Shown here one piece after another: positions 60,078 through 64,000 of a stretch of DNA of 64,000 bases. The stretch covers positions 124,001 to 188,000 of the forward strand of contig NZ_JAHGVE010000001.1 of the NCBI RefSeq assembly GCF_018835585.1. The letters are read 5' to 3'. The notes under the pieces are model-generated. The model saw only the letters and a list, made by a program, of their open reading frames with translations. It was not told where the DNA came from and did no database searches. The translations under genes were made by a program, and so were the position numbers. Position 1 is the stretch's first letter, and every line of letters starts with the position of its first letter. The stretch is from Pelorhabdus rhamnosifermentans (GTDB lineage: Bacteria > Bacillota > Negativicutes > UMGS1260).

Positions 60078-62408
60078 TTAAAAATTCAGCTGGAATTGTT
60101 GGCTGCCAGGTTTTATAAAAACCCGTACACCGAGCTTTTCCTGGCTGGCGATCATGTCGCTGATCGTTGCAGTGACCGGCTGTGCCATATTTCGCAGCAA
60201 TAAAGAGCAAGGTCGGGTTAAACCCGCTAGATTTACTTGTAACTGGTTGCCTTTTCTGGTTATGCTGGCTGTCAAGGCAATTTTTCCTTGAAGATCGCGT
60301 ACTGTCGCCAACGCGGTTTTTCCGTCTGATAAAGCAAACAAGTGCAGTTCGACATTGGCCGTGTAATCATAATCGGGTCGTTGATCGTTACTACCAATTG
60401 CCAGCAGGGTATTTTCCCTTATATAGATGGGCAGGCTCATAAAATCATGATGTTCTTCCCGCCAGGTTCCGCCCTGGACTTGTTCGCCAGTAAGCAAGTG
60501 TGTCCAGCAGCCTTTCGGCAAATATAGGGCGACATTTCCGTCTTCACTGAAGATCGGTGCGACTAAAATGGAATCTCCCAGCATATACTGCCTGTCTAAA
60601 TACTCACAACTGTGGTCGCCGGGAAATTCTAGAAGCATTGCCCGCAGGACAGGTAGCCCACGCTCGGCCGCTGTGGCCGCTATATCGTAAAGGTAAGGCA
60701 TGAGACGGCATTTCCAGTTGGTGAAAAACCGTAAAACGTCAACGGCCTCCTCATCGAATAGCCAAGGCACCCGGTAGGATTTGCTGCCGTGTAACCGGCT
60801 ATGACTGGACAGCAGGCCAAAGGCGCACCAACGCTTATAGACATGGGACGGTGCTGTAGTTTCGAAACCGCCGATATCATGACTCCAAAAACCAAAGCCG
60901 GATAATCCCAGTGACAATCCGCCGCGCAGGCTTTCGGCCATGGATTCGTAAGTGCCTGAACAGTCGCCGCCCCAGTGCACGGGGAAACTCTGACTGCCGA
61001 CGGTAGCCGACCGGGCAAATACTACGGCATCGCTTGCTCCTTTCTTCTCCTGCAATACGTTAAACACTGTCTTATTAAATAAGTATGAATAATAATTGTG
61101 CATTTTTTGTGGATCAGAACCATCATAGTAAATTACATCAGTGGGAATTCGTTCACCGAAATCGGTCTTAAAACAGTCCACCCCCATATCAATCAGGCGG
61201 CACAGATGACTGCGAAACCACTTGCAGGCGGCCGGATTGGTGAAATCAATGATGCCTTGCCCTGGTTGCCATTTATCCCATTGCCAGACTTGTTTCTGCT
61301 GATTTTTTAGCAAATATCCGTTTTCCATGCCTTCTTTGAATAGAGCGGATTGTTGGCTGATATAGGGGTTAATCCAGACACAAATCTTTAAACCTTTATT
61401 TTTTAATCGCGTCAGCATGCCTTCTGGATCGGGAAAAGCCGCAGCGTCCCATTGGAAATCACACCAATGAAAGGCTTTCATCCAAAAACAGTCAAAATGA
61501 AATACATGTAATGGTAGCGAACGTTCTTGCATACCGGTAATAAAACGGTTGACCGTGGCTTCATCATAATTCGTGGTAAATGATGTGGTCAGCCACAGGC
61601 CAAAGGACCAGGCCGGCGGCAGGGCTGGTCGGCCCGTTAAGCGGGTATAGCGGTCAAGCACCTGCTTAGGAGTAGGACCATCAATGACATAATACTCTAA
61701 CGCTTCTCCGGCTACACTAAATTGGACTTTAGATACTTTTTCCGAACCTACTTCAAAGGACACCGGCTCGGGATGGTTAACAAACACACCATAACCGTGG
61801 TTAGTCAAATAAAAGGGAATGTTTTTGTAGGCTTGTTCCGTACTGGTGCCGCCATCACGGTTCCAGGTTTCTACAGTTTGTCCGTTTTTCACAAAAGCGG
61901 AAAAACGTTCGCCTAGACCGTAGACTGTTTCGCCCACGCCTAAATTCAAGCGTTCAAACATATATGTTTGTCCAGTATGAATATCTTTGGCGTATCCCGC
62001 TGCTTTGAATTCGCTACCGGTAATAAGTTTGTCGGCATGCAGAAAATCAATTTGCCATGGACGGGATTTTTTAATGCATACCGCAAGTTCACTGCTTTGT
62101 AGCATTACTCCCTCTGATGTTTCACGGCAGGTTACCATAGCATGGCTGTCCTGGGTTACGGCAAAATTCGGCGTTGTCGGATAAATACCCTTAAAATGTT
62201 CCAAACGAACACCAATGACACCGGACTGCGGTGAGAACAAGCGCAGGGTAAACAAAGGAACGTCCAATTGATTTTCCCGGGCAGTCACATCGCCTGCTCC
62301 AATATAGACCAGCAATTCGCGAGCGTTTATCTGTATATCATGGATACAGGTCGGGTTTATAATCGTCAAATTCTCCTGTATTAGCCAATTACCATCACTA
62401 ATTTTCAT
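60078..62408 (-). CDS. yicI: GH31 alpha-xylosidase, YicI-like
   Basis: A 776-residue family 31 glycosidase. The nucleophile aspartate lies in CFKTDFGERIPTD near residue 416 and the acid/base aspartate in HWGGDCSGTYESMAESLRGG, followed by GFGFWSHDIGGFE. These match YicI of E. coli closely, which frees xylose from alpha-xylosides. The ATG at 62408 follows GGAGG. It shares the promoter region 62409-62625 with the divergent AraC gene. Confidence 0.92.
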   Translation of the reverse strand: MKISDGNWLIQENLTIINPTCIHDIQINARELLVYIGAGDVTARENQLDVPLFTLRLFSPQSGVIGVRLEHFKGIYPTTPNFAVTQDSHAMVTCRETSEGVMLQSSELAVCIKKSRPWQIDFLHADKLITGSEFKAAGYAKDIHTGQTYMFERLNLGVGETVYGLGERFSAFVKNGQTVETWNRDGGTSTEQAYKNIPFYLTNHGYGVFVNHPEPVSFEVGSEKVSKVQFSVAGEALEYYVIDGPTPKQVLDRYTRLTGRPALPPAWSFGLWLTTSFTTNYDEATVNRFITGMQERSLPLHVFHFDCFWMKAFHWCDFQWDAAAFPDPEGMLTRLKNKGLKICVWINPYISQQSALFKEGMENGYLLKNQQKQVWQWDKWQPGQGIIDFTNPAACKWFRSHLCRLIDMGVDCFKTDFGERIPTDVIYYDGSDPQKMHNYYSYLFNKTVFNVLQEKKGASDAVVFARSATVGSQSFPVHWGGDCSGTYESMAESLRGGLSLGLSGFGFWSHDIGGFETTAPSHVYKRWCAFGLLSSHSRLHGSKSYRVPWLFDEEAVDVLRFFTNWKCRLMPYLYDIAATAAERGLPVLRAMLLEFPGDHSCEYLDRQYMLGDSILVAPIFSEDGNVALYLPKGCWTHLLTGEQVQGGTWREEHHDFMSLPIYIRENTLLAIGSNDQRPDYDYTANVELHLFALSDGKTALATVRDLQGKIALTASITRKGNQLQVNLAGLTRPCSLLLRNMAQPVTATISDMIASQEKLGVRVFIKPGSQQFQLNF

Positions 62409-62625
62409 GTAGTTTTCCTCCTTATTGTTTTTAAAATCGCAATCATTTTTACAGCTTTTTTCACTTTATTAATTTTTTCAATAGTGTTACTATAATTTAT
62501 ATTATAGGTATAATCTGTAAGGTACTCTTGCATTATATTGATTACTTATAACACAATTTTGATATTTCTGATTTTATTAATTTCCGGGCAGAGCAGCATT
62601 CTCTTTAATGGGAGGAGTGGTAGAG

Positions 62626-63522
62626 TTGGATAAGCTGGGTTTAAAGGAAAATCGGGTCCATGGCAGTGTGATGTTTCCGCTCGGAACCTATACAATGATT
62701 TGTCAGCGCGGGGATAAAATTCTGGATTGCCACTGGCATGATGAATGGGAGTTTCTTATGGTAACAGCAGGACAGGCCCTTTTTCAAATTGAGACCTCTT
62801 ATTATGAAGTACATGCCGGTCAAGCTATTTTTGTCGATGGAAGCAGCATTCATGCCGGTTATTCTCATAATAACTCGCCCTGTATTTATCGGGCGGTCGT
62901 TTTTGATCCGGTTATTCTTAGCAGTAATTCTTGCGATAACCTGCAAATTAAATTTATTGATCCGTTCATAAAAAGGCACTACGTATTGCCGAACTTTATA
63001 GCAGGCCGGAGCGACTGGGAAAGAAGGATTATCCACCATTTGTCATCCATTCTTAACGTTTGTGCGACTATTCCCCTTGGGTATGAACTAACGGTAAAGG
63101 CCAGGCTGTTACTGATATTGTCCGAGTTTGTGAAAAATAATCATGGAATGCAGGCCGATGACTCGCTGGTGAACAATTATAAATCCGAGCAAATGAAAAA
63201 AGTTCTCAATTATATCCACACAAATTATAGTCGGAAAATTGTGATTAAAAGTCTTTGTGAACAAATAAGCATGAGTGAAGGACATTTTTGCCGACTTTTC
63301 AAGAAGATGATGCGACAAACGCCTATTGAATATATCAATGCCTATAGAATTAATACTGCTGCTCAGCTATTAAAGGAAACAAATCATAATGTCCTGGAAA
63401 TATCCATGAGCGTTGGTTTTGATAATCTTAGCTATTTTGACAGTCTCTTTAAAAAACGAATGAGATGTACGCCGCTTGAATACCGCAATACGAAACAAGT
63501 GTTGCGGCAAAAACTGAATTAA
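62626..63522 (+). CDS. AraC-family regulator with cupin domain
   Basis: About 298 residues. A cupin-like sensing domain (HWHDEWEFLMVTAGQALFQI; GQAIFVDGSSIHAGYS) is followed by two C-terminal AraC helix-turn-helix motifs (KSLCEQISMSEGHFCRLFKK; DNLSYFDSLFKKRM). TTG 62626 is the likely start because GGGAGGAG is at 62609-62616; ATG 62608 overlaps that site. The divergent position suggests it activates the xylosidase and transporter genes. Confidence 0.9.
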   Translation: MDKLGLKENRVHGSVMFPLGTYTMICQRGDKILDCHWHDEWEFLMVTAGQALFQIETSYYEVHAGQAIFVDGSSIHAGYSHNNSPCIYRAVVFDPVILSSNSCDNLQIKFIDPFIKRHYVLPNFIAGRSDWERRIIHHLSSILNVCATIPLGYELTVKARLLLILSEFVKNNHGMQADDSLVNNYKSEQMKKVLNYIHTNYSRKIVIKSLCEQISMSEGHFCRLFKKMMRQTPIEYINAYRINTAAQLLKETNHNVLEISMSVGFDNLSYFDSLFKKRMRCTPLEYRNTKQVLRQKLN

Positions 63523-63533
63523 TAGCAAAAAAA

Positions 63534-63573
63534 GACGGTTCCAGTGATTCACTTGTGAATCACTAGAACCGTC
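63534..63573. repeat. REP-like hairpin
   Basis: GACGGTTC plus AGTGATTCAC mirror GTGAATCACT plus GAACCGTC around TT, with one mismatch in each arm. CCCCTTGAGTC follows. The GACGGTTC ends match the RAYT flanks, making this a REP pair that may also end the AraC transcript. Confidence 0.75.
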
Positions 63574-63609
63574 CCCTTGAGTCGAGTTCAGTTAGAAGGA
63601 GGGAGATCT

Positions 63610-64000
63610 ATGCAACGTAAAATTTACTTTAGCATTTTAATTCTATATTTATGTTTTTCAGCAATAACGGTTGATGCTGCTGATTGGCACCAGTTACCAG
63701 ATGGTATCTGTGCTAAATACGCGGCTCAGGAATTTGAAAAGATTGCACCACAACCTGGCGTTAACTGGTTAGATGGGAACTATGATTGGGTTTTACATGC
63801 TAACAAAGCAGGGTGGGTGACAAAACTTATGGCTAGAGATGTCATGATAGGTGCTATTGCAGAATGGCAAGGCTTTAATAGGGATGGAGGACATGTTGCT
63901 ATTGTACGAGCAGTCTTGTCAGATCGTATTATAGTAGAGGAGAATAATGTAGGTAAGACAGTTGGAAAGCGTACTTATTCATTTGGTGGAATAAACTATT
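63610..64000 (+). CDS. Secreted CHAP-domain amidase/endopeptidase, 3' end cut
   Basis: From ATG 63610, behind AAGGAGGGAG, an open frame runs off the right edge (130 residues seen). Residues 1-24 are a signal peptide (ILILYLCFSAITVDAADW). A CHAP domain follows with the catalytic cysteine C34 (DGICAKYAAQEF), W69, and the catalytic histidine H95 in RDGGHVAIVRAV, then IIVEENN. CHAP enzymes cut peptidoglycan cross-bridges or amides. The C-terminus is missing, so further binding domains cannot be excluded. Confidence 0.82.
   Translation, partial: MQRKIYFSILILYLCFSAITVDAADWHQLPDGICAKYAAQEFEKIAPQPGVNWLDGNYDWVLHANKAGWVTKLMARDVMIGAIAEWQGFNRDGGHVAIVRAVLSDRIIVEENNVGKTVGKRTYSFGGINY

Overview
The window reads as chromosomal DNA of a sporomusa-like Negativicute, i.e. 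a diderm Firmicute. This is an inference from gene content. Firmicute traits are strong AGGAGG-type ribosome sites, TTG and GTG starts, a BY-kinase/PHP-phosphatase pair, PPDK with its regulatory protein, and a Bacillus-type deo operon. They occur beside a Wza-like export protein, which points to an outer membrane. No rRNA, tRNA or CRISPR array was seen.

Layout. 1-9.8 kb is an AT-rich surface-polysaccharide block: radical SAM, glycosyltransferase, ATP-grasp, HAD, a TPP-dependent acetolactate-synthase-like enzyme, a short-chain reductase, fdtA, fdtB and a flippase. It ends in a frameshifted gene remnant. 9.9-13 kb holds a phosphohexomutase, a small unknown gene, a candidate small RNA and a yefM-yoeB toxin-antitoxin pair. 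13-15.5 kb is a histidine kinase/NarL-type regulator pair bracketed by two related long palindromes. 15.7-37.1 kb is a large exopolysaccharide locus on the + strand: G11 tract, small protein, tyrosine phosphatase, export protein, Wzz, BY-kinase, a full UDP-diacetylbacillosamine set (pglF, E, C, D), glycosyltransferases, nucleotide-sugar dehydrogenase, polymerase, flippase, beta-helix protein and rmlBACD.

37.1-48.5 kb carries a VanZ protein, a coiled-coil gene with an in-frame amber codon, PPDK and its regulator, a second toxin-antitoxin pair, and deoR followed by deoC-cdd-nupC-deoB-pdp. 48.5-52.3 kb is an accessory zone with a RAYT transposase remnant, two broken copies of an S24-type repressor, a small XRE regulator and three unknown genes. 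52.3-57.7 kb is a MurNAc recycling operon (murP-mupG-murK-murQ plus a HAD phosphatase). 57.7-58.6 kb is an intact RAYT gene between inverted REP-like sequences. 58.7-63.5 kb has a GPH symporter and GH31 alpha-xylosidase divergent from an AraC regulator. The right edge cuts a secreted CHAP-domain gene.

How it fits together. Most of the first 37 kb makes, polymerises, flips and exports surface glycans. The kinase/regulator pair and the palindromes before both its own operon and the exopolysaccharide operon suggest a shared control circuit. The most unusual points are the TPP enzyme/reductase pair (possible two-carbon branched sugar), the twin palindromes, the G11 tract, the Pho-box-like promoters, and the RAYT with its REP sites and internally deleted copy.
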